Made by a program: the position numbers and the translations under genes. DNA of 64,000 bases from Stromatinia cepivora (Eukaryota; Ascomycota; Leotiomycetes; Helotiales; Sclerotiniaceae), in NCBI GenBank assembly GCA_014898415.1, contig RCTD01000003.1:496001-560000 (forward strand), in the 5' to 3' direction. The notes below the pieces were generated by a model. That model ran no database searches. It worked only from the letters and a program-made list of their open reading frames with translations, and was not told the origin of the DNA. The number at the start of each line of letters is the position of its first letter. Within the stretch, counting starts at the first letter, position 1. This document shows, piece after piece, positions 25,725-41,667 of the stretch.

Positions 25725-27185
25725 TTACCCCTTCCTTCGGAAAAACTCGTCCTCGAATATTTTATTTCTCTATTCTGTTGTTATTTTATTAGAAACCAGG
25801 TTTTGTAAAGATTTATAAGTTTTAAATCAATTAAATTAATCATTTTAATTGATTTGATCAATTTACTAGAAATTGATCAAATTGATTAAAATAATAAATG
25901 AATTAATCAAATCGATCAAATCCTTTATTAATTAATTAAATTAATATTGATTTGTATTTTCCTTGATTTAGGGAACCTTTAAAAGGAAAAAGTTTTAATA
26001 AAAAAGGGAAAAAGGTTGAATTATAATATAGTGATGATGGATGGTTAATATAATTAATTCCGAAATCGACCAAATTAATCGACCAAATTGATCAAATTGA
26101 TCAAATCAATTAAATTAAACGAAATCGACAAAGATAATGTTATATTTCGTTCTTATTATATTCAAGCTTCCCTTTTGCACGATTTTTGAAATGATTATAA
26201 ATATAAGTTTTTTAAAATATATTACCTTCGTATTGTTTTCATGGTGGCAATTTGTTTGTTGTATAAAGTTCGGGTTATATATATATATAATCAAATTCCT
26301 TCGAATTTGTATAGGTTTTCGATTCTTTTATAATCGTATATATATATATCATTATAAAATTATAACATCTAATCTGCTAAATTGAAGAATACTTTTTTTT
26401 CCCTTAATTTTATAAATGAATTATTATCTATATAATTATAATTATCCTTTTTACTTTCATAAAGCTTTATTCAATTAATTAATCGATTAAAAAGACCAGA
26501 TAACATTGGATTGGCCAAATGAAAATCATATAGAAAGTGCAATAATATTTTAAAGTCGAAAACAGAATACCAAATGAGATTGATATCACTATTAAATTAC
26601 GAGACTCTATATAATAGGGTTTTTTGTATTTTCTTTATTATTAGGACTTTCTTCATTTCCTATTCCGAATTATCAGTTATATTAATAAACAGAAATGATT
26701 CGAGTATTTGACCAGAAAGCGGATCATTGTATATCTTATATAATCGATCTAAAAAGAAAACAGGATGAATTTTCATCATAATCAGAAATTCAAGCTTAAA
26801 AAAGCTCCCAGATTGATTAATGATCTTAAATCTTCCTTGAATCGAAAAGTCCAGTTTTTTGGATAATTTTTAAATAAAATAATTTTTTATATTGAATTAT
26901 ATATAATCTCCGATATCGAAATCGATCTTATATCAATAAACATTTATGGATTTCGATATCTTGATTTAAATATACAATAAACCTTTTTTCGTTTATACAA
27001 AAGCCAATTTATTGTATTCTGCATATATACAGATATCATATATATTCATATCATTTGTTAGCTTACTAACATCTTCCTTTTATTCCTATACACATTTCGA
27101 TGTATACCCGTATAGGGTTTTATAGGGTATAAGCCCTTTTAAGGAATCGTATAGAAAAGTAAATTGTGTATAATCCATCATAAAT

Positions 27186-27467
27186 TGTGACGCACAAGAG
27201 CTGTAATAGAGCTGAATAAACAGAGTCAATTATGTTCTTTAGAATCTACAATTGAAGAATTATGGTTCGTAAAGAGCGATTAGATATATATATACAAATA
27301 CTCATTTGTGAATTGTGGGATTGTATATATATATTATTAAGATCATCATTCTATTATATTAAATCATATAAATCGTAATGTATATATACGGATAATCAAT
27401 TCATTAATTGATATAGAAGATAAGAGGTATTATATAGTTAGCTTTTTATGATTCACGATTCGTGATA
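27186..27467 (-). repeat. Gypsy copy B 3' LTR
   Basis: 282 bp, from tgtgacgcacaagagctgta to cacgattcgtgata. The inner flank ccctccttttcgga is the complement of a polypurine tract. Confidence 0.9.
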
Positions 27468-30400
27468 TTACCCTCCTTTTCGGAAAAACTCGCTTTCGAG
27501 TGTTTTATTCTTCTGTTCCATTATTATTTTATTGGAAACCAGGTTTTATGAAAGTTCATAAGCTCTAAATCAATTAAATTGATCATTTTAGTTGATTTGA
27601 TTAATTTACTAGAAATTGATCAAATTGATCAAAATAACGAATGAATTGATCAAATCAACCAAATCGTTTATCAATTGGTTAAATTAATATTGATTCATAT
27701 TCTCCTTAATTTGGGGAACTTTTGAAAAGAAAAAGTTTTAATAGAAAAAAGAAAGGGATTGAATTATAATATAATAATGATGAGTGATTAATATAATCAA
27801 TTCCGAAATCGATTAAATTAATCGATCAAATTGATCAAATCAACCAAATTGAACGAAATCGATAGGGGTAATATTATATTTCGTTTTTATTATATTCAAG
27901 TTTTCCTTTATATGATTTTTGAAATGATTATAAATATAAATTTTTTGAAATATATTGTCTTTGTATTATTTTGGTAATAATAATCTATCTATTATATGAA
28001 ATTCAGGTTATATATATATACGATCAAATTCTTTCGAATTTATATAGATTTTTGATCCTTTTATAATTGTATATATATATATTACTATAAAATTATAATA
28101 TCTAATTTGCTGAATTGAAGAATATTTTTCTTTCTTTTGGTTTTATAAATGAATTATTATTTATATGATTATAATTATCCTTTCTGTTTTTATAAAGCTT
28201 TATTCAATCAATTAATCGATTAAAAGGATTAAATAATATTGAATTGACCAGGTGAAAATCATGTAAAAGGTATAATGATATTTTAAGATCAGAAATAGAA
28301 TATTAAATAAGATCAATATTATTATTAAATTACAAAACTTTATATAATAGAGTTTTTCGTATTTTCTTTATTATTAGGATTTTCTTTATTTTTTATTCCG
28401 AATTATTAATTATATTAATAAACGGAGGTAATTCGAGTATTTGATTAGAAAAAGGATTGTTATATATTTTATATAATCGATTTAGAGGGAAAATAGAATG
28501 AATTTTCATTATAATCAGGAGTTCGAGTTTAAAAGAACTTTTAGATCAATTAATGATCTTGAATCTTTTTTGAATTGGGAAATTCAGCTTTTTGAATAAT
28601 CTTTAGATAGGGTAATTCTTTATATTGAGTTATATATAATCTCCGATATCGAAATCAATTTTATATTGATAAGTATTTATAGATTTCGATATTTTGGTTT
28701 GAGTATATAATAAGCTTTCTTTTATTTATATAAGAATTAATTTATTATATTTTATATATATATAAGTATTATATATATTTATATCGTTTATTGATTTATT
28801 AGTATTTTCTTTTTATTCTTATATATATTTCGATATATATTTATATAAGGTTTTGTAGAATATAAATTTTCTTAAGGAGTTATATAGAAAAGTAAATTGT
28901 ATATAATCTATTATAAATAGAAATTCTGATTAATTGTTTTGATAATAATTAACAAATAATCTTAATTATTATTGAAGATATTAATTATAAATCTTAATTT
29001 GATTATTAGTTTAGGGATAATAAATAATGAATAGTTTGAGATTGATTTCTAGGATTTGGCTGAATTCCTTTCAGAATTGTAATATAAATTGAGGGCTGTA
29101 ATCCGATATTATAATATCAAAGGGATTATAATATCGATATATATAGTAAAGATATAATTGTATTTGAACTTGAATATCGATTGATTTATAATAAGATATA
29201 GAGATAATTTATTTTATTAATCGATTAATAATAATTAAAATATTGTTATATTTATATTTATCTTTATTAAAATTGTAATAATTTATAATGATATATTGTT
29301 ATATTCGATTAGGAATCGGAAATAGATATAATAAATCAGGGATATGATTATATAAAACAGAATTGTATTTACAAATATAATAATTGTATATATATTTGAT
29401 TATAATATTGTATATTCTGGATCAGTAATATTATTGAAATAATAAAAAATAAGTTTTGTTTGTATTAAGATAAATAATAGAAATGGAATTATAAGCTTCA
29501 TAAATCAAATAAGTTCGAAGGTTGTCGATATTGGATATCATTAAATGATTATTATAAAGCAAAAGGTTATTTTGGAATAATATATATTTATAATTTTGGG
29601 TAATTTATATTTTGAATATTAATAAATTATTTATAATTTTATTTGTTTCGATAATATAATTAATTAGATCGAATTGAAAAACGATTTTATTTAAATCGAT
29701 ATTAATAATTGTTATTTTGTTTAAGTAATATTTTTATAAAACTTTTTTTATGATTTCGATATTAATTTGATTATTTTTAATAAGTTATTAAAGATGATTC
29801 TTTTTTTTAGTATAATTCTGAAAATCTAATTTGTCAATTTGATGGGTTAAGATATCGATGAAAAGATTATCTTTTTCAAGGCGATATATAATAATGAAAT
29901 TATAATCGATTAGAACTTTTGTTCAGCGAATTTGTCGGGTATTAAGAGTTTTGATAATTATGAAATATTCGAGAGTCTTATAATCGATATAAACCTTGAT
30001 TTTATATAATGAATCAATGAATTCCGTTTTCCAATAATTAAAAGATCGAATGATTAATAGCATTTCCTTGTTATAAATTTCGTAGTTCAATTCAGCAATA
30101 ATTATAATCTTAAAGAAATAAACTATAGAAAACTAATCTTCGTTATATTATTGTAATAATATACTAACAATTATTCTATCGAATATATCTATTTCAAATA
30201 TACAAAGGAATCGATGATTATAATATTATAAAAGTAAAGCGAAAATAAGTTTTTTCTTCAAAATATTAAATATATTTTAATATACTTCGTTGAATATAAA
30301 CTTAATATTTGCTTTAGTAAATTCATTAAAAAATTTCATTATTATATTATAATCCTTAATAAATCATCGATAAAAATTATAAAAACCGAAGAATGATTAG

Positions 30401-30588
30401 ATTCCTTTTATTATTATCGGAAAGGTTCAATTCTCAATTATCTCAATCTTTTCAAAATCCATTTTTATTTCTTTAATAGAAATAATAAAGCCCAAATATT
30501 TGATATATATAATATTGAATTTGTATTTCTTAAGATTTATTTGTAGATCAATAGTTTTTAATCGTTCAAGAATTAATTTAATATAAAT

Positions 30589-31029
30589 TTAATATTCTTT
30601 TTCATTTTTAAAATAGATTAAAATATTGTTAAGATATATTGTATAAAAAACATTTAAGTAATTGAATAGAATATCATTTATATAATATTGATAGGTTATA
30701 GGATTATTTATTAATCTGAATAGTACGATTTTGTATTTGTATAATCTGTATTGGATTCGAAAGATAGTATACTTTTTTGAAGTAAGATTCATTTTTATAT
30801 AATGGAAAGTTTAACGAATATCGAATTTGGTAAAGATCTTAATATTGGAAAACCGAAAAAACGTTTCGTTGATCAAAGGAAAAAGATATCGATCTTTATA
30901 TATTAAAGAATTCAATAATCTAAAGTCTATATAGAACTTTAAATTATTATTAAGTTTTTTGACGAATAGAATAGATATAATATAAAGGGCTTGATTAGAT
31001 TCAATGAAATCTTTGTTGAGATTATTCAT
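30589..31029 (-). pseudogene. Gypsy reverse transcriptase remnant (copy B)
   Basis: Two minus-strand frames separated by stops. The upstream one has the gypsy RT start NLNKDFIESNQALY...LFVKK, then FYIDFRLLNSL and KIFTKFDIR. The downstream one holds the polymerase motif as YLNNILIY: the catalytic Asp-Asp (family YLDD) has become Asn-Asn at 30,625-30,630, the expected result of G-to-A change on the coding strand. Non-functional. Confidence 0.85.
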
Positions 31030-33926
31030 AATATATTCTTTAACGATTTTTAATTATTCCAAAAATATTTTATAAAATAGATTATAGTATAAAATTTATT
31101 CTCCTTTGTCTTTTAATATGATTTATAATTATAAAATCAATTAAAAAGCAAAATATTTGATTCATATTTGGAAAAAACTTGATAATACTATTGATATTCA
31201 AATAGTATTTCAAATTCTGAATCGATTTCGATTAATACTCGATCGAATTTTTCTCGGACTTTTGTATTCTTAAATTCAATCAAGGCAACCAGTACTTTTT
31301 CTTCTGTATATTATTTGTTTTATTAGAAATCTATCACATTATCGATTTCTTTTAGAATAATAATAAAGAATTCAATTTATTCATCTCTCTTATATTTTAA
31401 TTGAAATTTATCGGGTTTGAATATATATAGATCGAAAACTTCAGGTGATATATAAAAAAAGGTATTTGTAAATCTATAATAATAATATAATTGATTGAAA
31501 AGAAGATAAATTAAACTTGAAAGAAATTGGGACTTCTTTTTTTTCAATAAAAATCTATATTATATTTATATTTGAAGATTCTTATTATATATCATTAACT
31601 ATAATTGATCTATTCAATTGTAAATCTCTTCGATTCCAATATTCTTCGAGTTAATCATTTTATTGATCAATATCTTATTGAATTAATCGATCAATCTTTT
31701 ATTTGTAAAAGGATAATTAAATAACAAAGAGATTATTCGAATAAAAGATAATACAAAATCTTTTTTTAAACTATTCAAAATATCGATTAAAACAATCGAA
31801 TTTTGCTTGAATCTCTGATAACCAAAGTCTATCTAAAATAATATTATAACTCCCTAATTCAATAATAAAAAAAAAGATAAAAAATTGTTCATAATTATCG
31901 ATTATTAAATTAAGGAATATAAAATGAATAATAATATAACCTTATATATCATTATACCCTTTAATTTCAATTGAAATTTCAAACAATATAATTCTTAATT
32001 TAAATATAGGAAATAAATAAATAAAAAGTATAATATTAATAAAAACGAATTCATTTATTTTAAAATCAATAAATACTTTTGATCGATAAATATAATCATT
32101 TTTCGAAAGATTACAAGAAAAAATGAATACTTCTTCTTCTATAAATTTGATTAAATCAAGAAATCTTATATCCTATATAATATTTAGAATAGAAATAAAA
32201 TCTAAATGTTTGATTTTAAATATTTTTCTTTTTTTAAACAAATATTCTGTATAATTTCAATTATAGCTTTTAAACTGAAATCTTTTTCGGTATTCCGATA
32301 TTCTTTAAATTCTTTTGCTTTTTTTTGTATCATCTCGATCTCATTGAAGTTATTAATACAAAACATCGATATATATATTATTCTAAAAGAAAGAAAAAGC
32401 GATGAGCATTTGAAGTTCGAATAATTATTGGATACAATAAAATTGGTATATCTAGGAAAGGTATTCCAGAATGAAAATAATTTCGGGAATATAAAGATTC
32501 CAAAATTGAAATTGTTAAAGCTCCGAAAGAATTACAAAGGATTTATAATAATTATTGATTTACAAATAATTATAAAGGTTTCTTAATTAATATAATATTG
32601 ATTTTGTTTTTGTAATAAAACTTTGTTTTGATTTACTTTAATAAATATATTTACGAATTCTTTTATAATCTTACAATCCTTAATAGATATTACTACTATT
32701 TGCAAAAGAAAATCGGAAATCTTCTATTCGAGATCTTTGAATAGAATCTTATCATTAGTAATCTCTATTTAAATAACAAATAATCTGAATTTTCTATATC
32801 ATTCTAAGAAATTGTTATATTGAATTATATTAGGTATAATCTATATCTCATATTGAAAACAAGTATTATCGATTTCGGCTGAATTCCGATAAATCATTAC
32901 AAGTTGTTCAATTAATTTGAATATTATGAATCGAGACATTTATATATAAAGAATATAACAATATACTTGTATTTCCAATTCGATTTGATCGATTATATAT
33001 ATACAATATTACATTTTACTTTTAAATAATATAATATATAACTCGAATTGTTTTATAATTAATAATTACTACAAATTAGTTTTAGATTCAATATTATTGT
33101 TAAATTTAATAATAAGATTTATAGGTTTTGATATATATATATCTTGCTGCAAATTGTAATTGATATAGGAATATAATCTTAATTGGTTAAATCGGTTTTT
33201 TGAATAAGGGGACCCTTGATTATTAAATAGATTATTATTTTTTGAAAAAGAAAGAGAATCTTTAAAGGGTTTTGAGTAATTAGATTGTTTAATCAAAGTT
33301 TTCTTTTTTTGATTTCGGGATCTTCGGGTTTGTTTGAATGAAGATCCTTGGATTTCGATTAAGGGAATAAAGGGAATCCTAGATATTATTATTGATTTGA
33401 ATGTTTATATAGATATTATTTGGGATTTAGAAGAAGATTGTATTGTTGTAGAATTCATTATTATTATAACTTTCAATTATCGATTTTCTTTTTTCAAATT
33501 TATAATTATTATATAGAGATTTTATAATTATAATAATAATTCGAAAGGAATAATTGAATTGTTGAAAATATCAGTTTTATATATTGGAATCTTCTTTTTA
33601 CTAGTTTTCTTTCTTCCAATAGTAACATTATCCAATCCTGTATTTATATTTTCTTCGAAGGATTGTTAAAATAATTGAAGAGAAGGAGAGGATTCCTTAG
33701 AATATATTTTCGAAGGTTCAAAGTATATAAAAGAAGGAGTTCGTTGTATTATAAAAGTAATAATATATTTCTAAAAGTGTTTATATTTTCATCGATTAGA
33801 TTGGAATAAATCTTCTTCCTCTAAATATAATATTCATAAAAATTTATCTAAGAAGGTATTATTAAAGTGAAGTATTATTTGGGAAATTACCAGATAGCCG
33901 GATATTTGTAAATGAATTGTAAATAA

Positions 33927-34208
33927 TATAATGTATAAAAGCTGTAATAGAATTGAATAAACAAAATCAATTATATTCTTTAAAATCTAAAATTGAAGAA
34001 TTATAATTTGTAAAAAACGATTAGATATATATATACAAATACCCATTCGTAAGTTGCGGGGCTATATATATACATTATTAGGATCACCATTCTACTATAC
34101 TAAATCGTATGAATCATAATGTATATGCACGGACGATCAGTTCATTAATTGATATAGGGGATAAGAGGTATCACGTGGTTAGCCTCCTGTGGTTCACGAT
34201 TCGTGACA
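33927..34208 (-). repeat. Gypsy copy B 5' LTR
   Basis: 282 bp, from tataatgtataaaagctg to ttcacgattcgtgaca; it differs from the partner LTR mainly by transitions. Confidence 0.9.
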
Positions 34209-35501
34209 TAAATAGGAATTCTGATCAATCGTTTTGATAGTAATTAATAAATAACCTTAATCGCTGTTAAAGGTACTAATTATAAATCTCAATTTGATCA
34301 TCGATTTGAGGATAGTAAATAATAAATAATTTGAGATCGATTCCTAGGATTTGGTTGAATTCTTTTTAGAACTATGATATAAATTAAGGATTACAATCCG
34401 ATATTATAATATCGAAGGGATCATAATATCGATATATATAATAAAGATATAGTTGTATTTAAGCTCAAGTATTGATTGATTTGTAATAAGGTATAGAGAT
34501 AATTTGCTTTATTAATCGATCAATAATAATTAAAACATTATTATATCCATATTTATTTTTATTAAAACTGTAATAATTCATAATAATATATTACCATACT
34601 CGATTAGGAATTGGAAATGGATATAATAAACCAGGAATACAATTGTTTAAAACGGAACTACATTTGCAAATATAATAATTATATATATACCTGGTTATAA
34701 TATTGTATATTCTGGATCAATAATATTATTGAAATAATAAGAAATAGATTTTATTTATACCAAAATGAACAATGGAAACAGAATTATGGATTTTACAAAT
34801 CAGATAAGTTCAAAGATTATCGATATCGGACACTATCAAATGGTTATTGTAAAGCAAGAAATCATTTTGAAGGAATATATATTTATAACTTTAGATAATT
34901 TATATTCTGAGTACTAGTAAATTATCTATAATTTTATTTACTTTAATGATACAATTAACTAAATTGAATCGAGAAGCGATTTCATTCAAATTAATATTAG
35001 TAATCGCTATTTCATCTGGATGATACCTTTATAAAGCTTCTCTCATGATTTCAATATCAACTTAATTATTTTTAATAAATTATTAAAAGTGATTCTTTTT
35101 CTTAATATAATTTTGGAAATCCAATTTATCGATTCGATAAATTAAAATATCAACAAAAGGGTTATCTTTTTCAGGGCAATATATAATAATGAAGTTATAA
35201 TCGATTAAAACTTTTGTTCAGCGAATTTATTAGGTATTGAAAGTCTTAATAATTATAAAATATTCGAAAGCCTTATAATCGATATAGACCTTGATTTTAT
35301 ATAATGAACTAGCAAATTCCGTTCTCTAATAATTAAGAGATCGAATAATTGATAGTATTTCCTTATCATGAATTTTGTAATTCAGTTTAATAGCAACCAT
35401 AATCTTAAAGAAATAAATTATGGGAAACTAATCTTTGCCATATTATTGTAATAATATATTAGCAATTATACCATCGGATATATCTATTTCGAATATATAA
35501 G

Positions 35502-35810
35502 TATCACGGGATAATATGATTACAGAGCACTTTCAGGGATCGGGGAATAGGTAGTACATGTGATTGGTAAAGTAAAAGAATTGAATGATTTGTCCTTGAT
35601 TATATAAATCAAGAGCTATATATATAAAACAAATGAATGATTATTTAGCCAATATGCACTTTAATTAAACTAGATCTTTATTTATTAGAATATCAAGATC
35701 ACTTTATCAATTGATAAATTGATAAGGGCTAATAGATCCTTCATTTCGATTGAAAAGTATATACTTTGATTCTTTATAAGATATAAGGGATCATAAAGCT
35801 TTCTATGATA
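35502..35810 (-). repeat. Copia 3' LTR
   Basis: 309-bp LTR from tatcacgggataatatgat to gctttctatgata. Confidence 0.9.
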
Positions 35811-38169
35811 TACCCCCCAAATCGAAAAGCGATTTGAAATAAATGAAAAAATATAGAAAATGGCAATTCATATGATTCGTAAATGAATATATAAGATAAT
35901 TATAAGCAGATATCAATAAAGGAATAGTGTAATATATAAATCTGAAATAATTTTGGTATTTTTGGAATAGAGAAGAATTTGATTGTATATAAATTATAAA
36001 TTTTTTTTGATTTTTGGTTTGCTATCTGTGATATTCTTCGAAATCAAGATTTTGAATAATAAAAAAAAAGTTTTTTATTAGGAGAATATAGATGAATAAT
36101 CGATTCTGTAGTGTAGTAATTGAGAATGTATATAGTTGTTAGATTATAGTATATTGATTGTGATAACAAAGTAAAATGAATGAATTTTTAAAGGTATATA
36201 GATCCTTTTTTTGTATTCTTGTTTTTGTTTTAATTAAGTTTTTATTGATTATTATTATACCTAAAATTTTAGGGTTTAAGAAAACTAAACAAATGAATCT
36301 CAATTGTATTAAATAAATGATAATTGAGAAGAAAGCTTTGAGAGAATCGAATGTAAAAGAAGATTCCAGTATTCCTTTAAGGGATTAATAAATCGAATAA
36401 AAAGAATTAATGAGTTTAATGTAGATAACGAATTAAGATATCGATTTTTAAAAATATAGTTTAATTAAATCTGCTTTTAGAATGATATACAATTATCTAT
36501 TTCAGAAATTGTTCTTTTTTATCGAAGGAATTATTATTTGTTGTGGTTAATTGCCTATTATAAATTCAGGTAGTAATTTGGAGGTAGATTTCATTTTTGA
36601 ATTCTATTGTATAATTGAAAGGTTTTATTAATTCTGTATTTATAATTATTAAGATAAGAATTGTTTGATAAAGGAAAGAAAAAAGAAAGGGTTTTTTTAT
36701 TTAATAATGATGATCTATTCGATCCTTCGATATTAGGTTTTTTGGATGATGAATTAGATAAAAAAAAGAAAGAAAAAAAATTATCAAAAATTATTGATTC
36801 TTTAATTAAAATAAAAGATAAGGGGAATTGTAGGGAAAGGAATAATCATTTATATATTCAATGTATAAAGTTGTTGATTATTAGAAGATATAATTTCTAT
36901 AGCGAATATTTTATTGATTTTTCTAAACTGAATAATCGTTAGTATTGGAATTGTAATATTCATTTGTATATTTCTTTGTTGATTTTCCTTTATTCTTTAG
37001 TAAATTATTATATCATTATTTATTAGCAAAATTCAAAAATAAGTTTTTTGTTCATCCTTTTATTTTTATAGTATATTGATCGTTGATTGTATAATTCAAA
37101 TAGGGATACAGAATTGTAATGAAGGTAATGCTAGAGATCGAAAAAAAGAAAGAAATTATTTCTTTATTCTTATATCATTGTTCCTTTTCTTTTTATTATA
37201 TTATTCATTAGAATCTTTGAAAAACCGAATAAAAGAAATATATTGTGATTTCGAAAAGCGATAATGAAAATGAAAAAGAAAGAATAATAGAGAAAAAGAG
37301 AAGAAAAAAGCAAATAGTATTTTTAAAGAAAAAGAAAAGAAAGGATAATCTTTTGGTTTTTGTAATATTAATAATATTAATAATTCTAATTGCTTTAATT
37401 GTTCTTTATTCCTTAATTATTGTAGATAATCCAGAAGCTTTTTTATTTGAACTTTAAATTATTGAATTTAGAAAGAAACTTATTCTTTTTCGAGGATAGG
37501 AAAATGAAAAGTGAAGAAATGATCGATCTTGATTATTTTTTGTTTCTCGATAGATATAAAGTATACGAATTGAAATATATTATAGAAAAATATAATGATT
37601 TGGGATACCAAATAGGATTTATTCTATTTATACTAAAGGGAAGAATTATAAGCTTCAGATTGTTGTTATTCAAATTCTATAATCCAGAATATCATTATTT
37701 AAGTTTTAGATCATTGTTATTCAAGTTTTATAATTCTATTGTTTATATTTTATAAATTAAAAAAGGATCGAAAATGTTCGAACTTTTGTTTTGTAAAATT
37801 CTTAATAAGTTTGTCAATAATTATATTGATGATCGATAGATAGATTATATAAAAGTTTTTTTTTGAATATTTTTGATATAATCATATATTTTGAATATCG
37901 ATATGATATAGTTTTATAATGATCCACTTATTCTCATTAATTATTAATCTAATCGTTTGTTGATTATTGTAAAAGATCGTTACAAATTCTTTTATTATTA
38001 AATCGATCTCTTTTAAGAAATATAGGGTTATTATAGTTTCTTTTGATATATATTTAATTCCGAGAAGTTTTGTTTCGATAATCGAAATAGTTATAATATC
38101 TTGCTTGAATATTTTCTATATAATTAAATTATCGAAAAGGGATATAATATATTCTTAGAATAATTGATA

Positions 38170-38260
38170 AATATCTAGATCATCCACAAAAAAAATATTT
38201 AAAAAGATGAAAAATTGTAATATTTGATTACCGCTATATTAAATTGCAAGATACCTTATA
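38170..38260 (-). pseudogene. Copia reverse transcriptase active-site remnant
   Basis: On the minus strand the motif FFVDDLDI is read at 38,174-38,193, the YVDDL box of copia polymerases with Y changed to F. Surrounding frames are full of stops, so only the motif and its order relative to the protease support the call. Confidence 0.65.
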
Positions 38261-41200
38261 TTCTATAAATATTATAAACAATAATCGATAGCTTTTATAT
38301 AATCGCTTGATAGGTTGATCAAATAATAGTTCAATTACGAAGCAACGAATGATATATCCGTTTTTATAATAATTGTAATATATAATATTGAATTTATTTT
38401 CTTTTAATACATTTTTATAATATATACAAAAATTTGATCTTGATTTTTCTGAAATATTATTATCAGGAGTGATATATTTGTTGTCTTATTTATTGTTTTG
38501 AATTTTTTAGTAATCTTTTTAATATATATATTATAAATTAATTATAACTTTTTCTTAAATCGATTATAAAATATATATATACCTAGAAATTACTTAATAT
38601 TTTTTAGATTTTGTAGTTCATATATAGCTTTAATTCCTTCGATAATCTTTGTAACAATTGATTTGTTTTTCTTATAATAAATAATCTGAATATCATTTAT
38701 AAAGAAAAGAATTATAATAATATACTCTAGATTAATATATAAATACAATTCCTTCTTATATTATACTAATTTTAATTTTTCAAATATCTGAATAAAATCC
38801 TTAAATTATATTACTGGGGAATCTTATAGACCATACAAAACTCGATCGATTATAATATTTTTGTTTGGGATTTTGTATTTATCAAATAAATAGTATATAA
38901 TTGGGATATTGAAAGGATTGTATAGAATATTGATGAAAGTATTGATTATATTGTATTGTTTTGTTTCGAAATTGTATTTAGTGATAATTGTTATTACGAT
39001 ATAGAATGATTGGTTTGTTAATATAATGGTATAAATAATCTCAATAATACTTTTAATCTGGAGATCTTTTTGTATTATTAAATATAAACAGTAATGAATG
39101 ATTAAACCTTGATCATTATATTTATATATAAATATTCATTGAAAAGGGATTGGTTTTGTAAATTCCGATTTAGAATCGATTTTACATTAGATTTTCCTAA
39201 CCTTAAGATTATTAACCTTAAGATTGCAGTTTTATTTGAATCAATATTTTATTTGATGATCTTCTAATTAATGATAAAAACGAAGTAACTTTGGAGTTGT
39301 AAATATATAGATTTGAGGAAGTAGTGTTATTTATAATCCATTGATTGTAGATCAAATGAAAGGCAATAATGGTTTTGTTTTAATTCCAATGATGATTATA
39401 TTATAAATTGTTATAAATTGAGAATATTCTTTTATATCGTTTATTCCTTATTGATTAGATTAGAATATAGAATGAAAATTGTTTAAATAGAGTAATTCTA
39501 TTGAATTTGTTCTTTGAAATATAATAGTTTCTATATAGGATTTAGTATTAGGATTGTTTTTTTGATGGTATTGTTGTATATACAATTGCTTTTGTATATA
39601 TATTGATTGCTTTGGGATGCGAAAGTTAGGTGATTTCTGGAAGAGAAGTAACTCCGAATAATAATTATATAATTGAAACTCAGATGGATTGATCTGAGCC
39701 CTGGGTATTTCAATTTTTATAATACGAGTTTTTTTAGGTATCTATTTGAGATTATGAATTTGCAAATCTTTTATAAATCGATTAGATGAATATATAAAGC
39801 ATAATAGTTTTTGTAATGATTGGATTTTTTTTATGGAATATTCTGATTGATTATTTTAATATATATATTTCTTTTTGGAATGTTAAGATTGATCGATTAA
39901 AATAGTCTCTGAATCATTTTCATATATATTATAAAGAATTTCAATAATACAATTAATAAATTTATACTTCATATTCCTTATATCAATATATTCGATAAAA
40001 TCAGGATCTGTATTATTGTTATAAATATCTTCTTGAACAATATTAATATTTTTATTCGCAAAATATAATTATTCTTTAATGAAAAAATCAATTTCTTCAG
40101 TTTCTTTAATAAAAGGATCGATCAGTGTTTATATATTTTCATTATGTATTTTATCCTTATTATCTGAAGGATTAAATGGATTAAATAATCCTAGATCGAT
40201 TTCTTTATTTTTATTATTATCTTTCAGATCTATATCTACCCCCAAAATCAATTCGTTTATAAATAATAGATCTGAAATATACTTAATGGATAAATCAAGG
40301 GTTTTTCGATCTATGAAAATAAATAGATGAATGAAATCTTTATAATTATTCTTATTTTGAATAATCGTCCCATTCATTTCGATATAATCTTATAGATCAA
40401 GAGCTTTAACAAGCTATTTAAATTCTTCTATAATATAAATATTGATTATTCGATTAATAGAATTCATTTAATAAATGAATTCCTTATTAAACATTATATT
40501 TCGAATAATAATAATTTTATCGAATTTAAGTATTCATATATAATAGATCAATATACCTGAGATATAACCTATTAAATACTCAATATATATTTGAGGATTG
40601 ATTTTATATTATTTCCTATTAATTCCAGTTTCTTTATTCTTATCTAAAGAATAAATTCGATATTTATACCTATAGATTCTATTCCAATTGAGATAGAGAT
40701 CGTTAGATATTTTCTTTATAAACAAGGGATTATCTTTATGAAGATAATCACGGAATTATATATCGAGTATTTCATTAAATGATTTGAAGGATTTAATCTT
40801 TAAAGGATTTATATTATATAAATAAATAATAATTTATACTACTTCCATCTACAATTTGTCCAGTAAACCCATTATAATCTACATTTTTATTTATTTTGTA
40901 ATTATTTCTTATTCTATATATTCTGATCCTTTATTGAATTCATATATATAAGAAAAGAATAATTCGAATTCGATACCTTTTTGTTTAATTCATTTCTCAA
41001 ATAATATTACTTCTATAATTCCAATAATAAATATATCATTATCCTATTTGATCATTACGATTACTAAGCTATATTTATGATGAACCCAGATTACAAAGTT
41101 TTGGATAATTGTAAATACTTCATTATATATTTTATAATAAATTGAATATAAAAAGATTTTACTATAATATATTTCTTTAATCAATAAAAGCCATAATACA

Positions 41201-41667
41201 TTATTATATCCTTTATCGAAATCAAAAAGATCCCATTGGATTTTGTAGAAGGACTGAGATAATTAGTAATTATTTGGAGTATAAGAAATGATTTGCTTTA
41301 TATAAATATAAGTATAATCAATATAATTGGAATAAGTAATACCTTTTATTTTGATATTTTGCATTATAAATACTAAATATTCAAGAGTTTCCTTTTTCAA
41401 ATGCTTAAAATGTTTATACTATATTTCATTTATATCTTCTCTTGAAAAAAATGAATTACAAGAATAATAAAATGCTTTATTTATTTTTCTATTTATTATT
41501 AGATATATTATAAAAGGATTATTTATGAGAATAGATAAAAGAGTACTCGAATAAATAGAAAATGGTTTGTATTTTAAGAATACAAAATTTTCAATACAAA
41601 TATATTAAGCAATTATTATATTATTTGTATGATTTCCTTTACGAAAAGTATAATTATATTTTGAGAA

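Larger units (their letters stand above)
27186..34208 (-). mobile_element. Ty3/gypsy LTR retrotransposon copy B, inserted in copy A
   Basis: 7,023 bp, with the 5-bp duplication taaat (27,181-27,185 and 34,209-34,213). The sequence joined across it (catcataaat + aggaattctg) corresponds to the continuous tattataaatagaaattctg at 28,907 inside copy B itself, proving insertion into the same point of the sister element. 282-bp LTRs are at both ends. Coding direction is minus: gag-like region about 33,000-33,900, reverse transcriptase about 30,600-31,030. Confidence 0.92.

Noticed and set aside
26137..26385. 82-residue hydrophobic frame
   Set aside because: AT-rich gypsy interior read antisense; Phe/Ile composition only mimics a membrane protein.
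36661..37755. Several plus-strand frames rich in Lys, Ile and Phe within the copia element
   Set aside because: They are antisense to the copia coding strand and owe their composition to extreme AT content.
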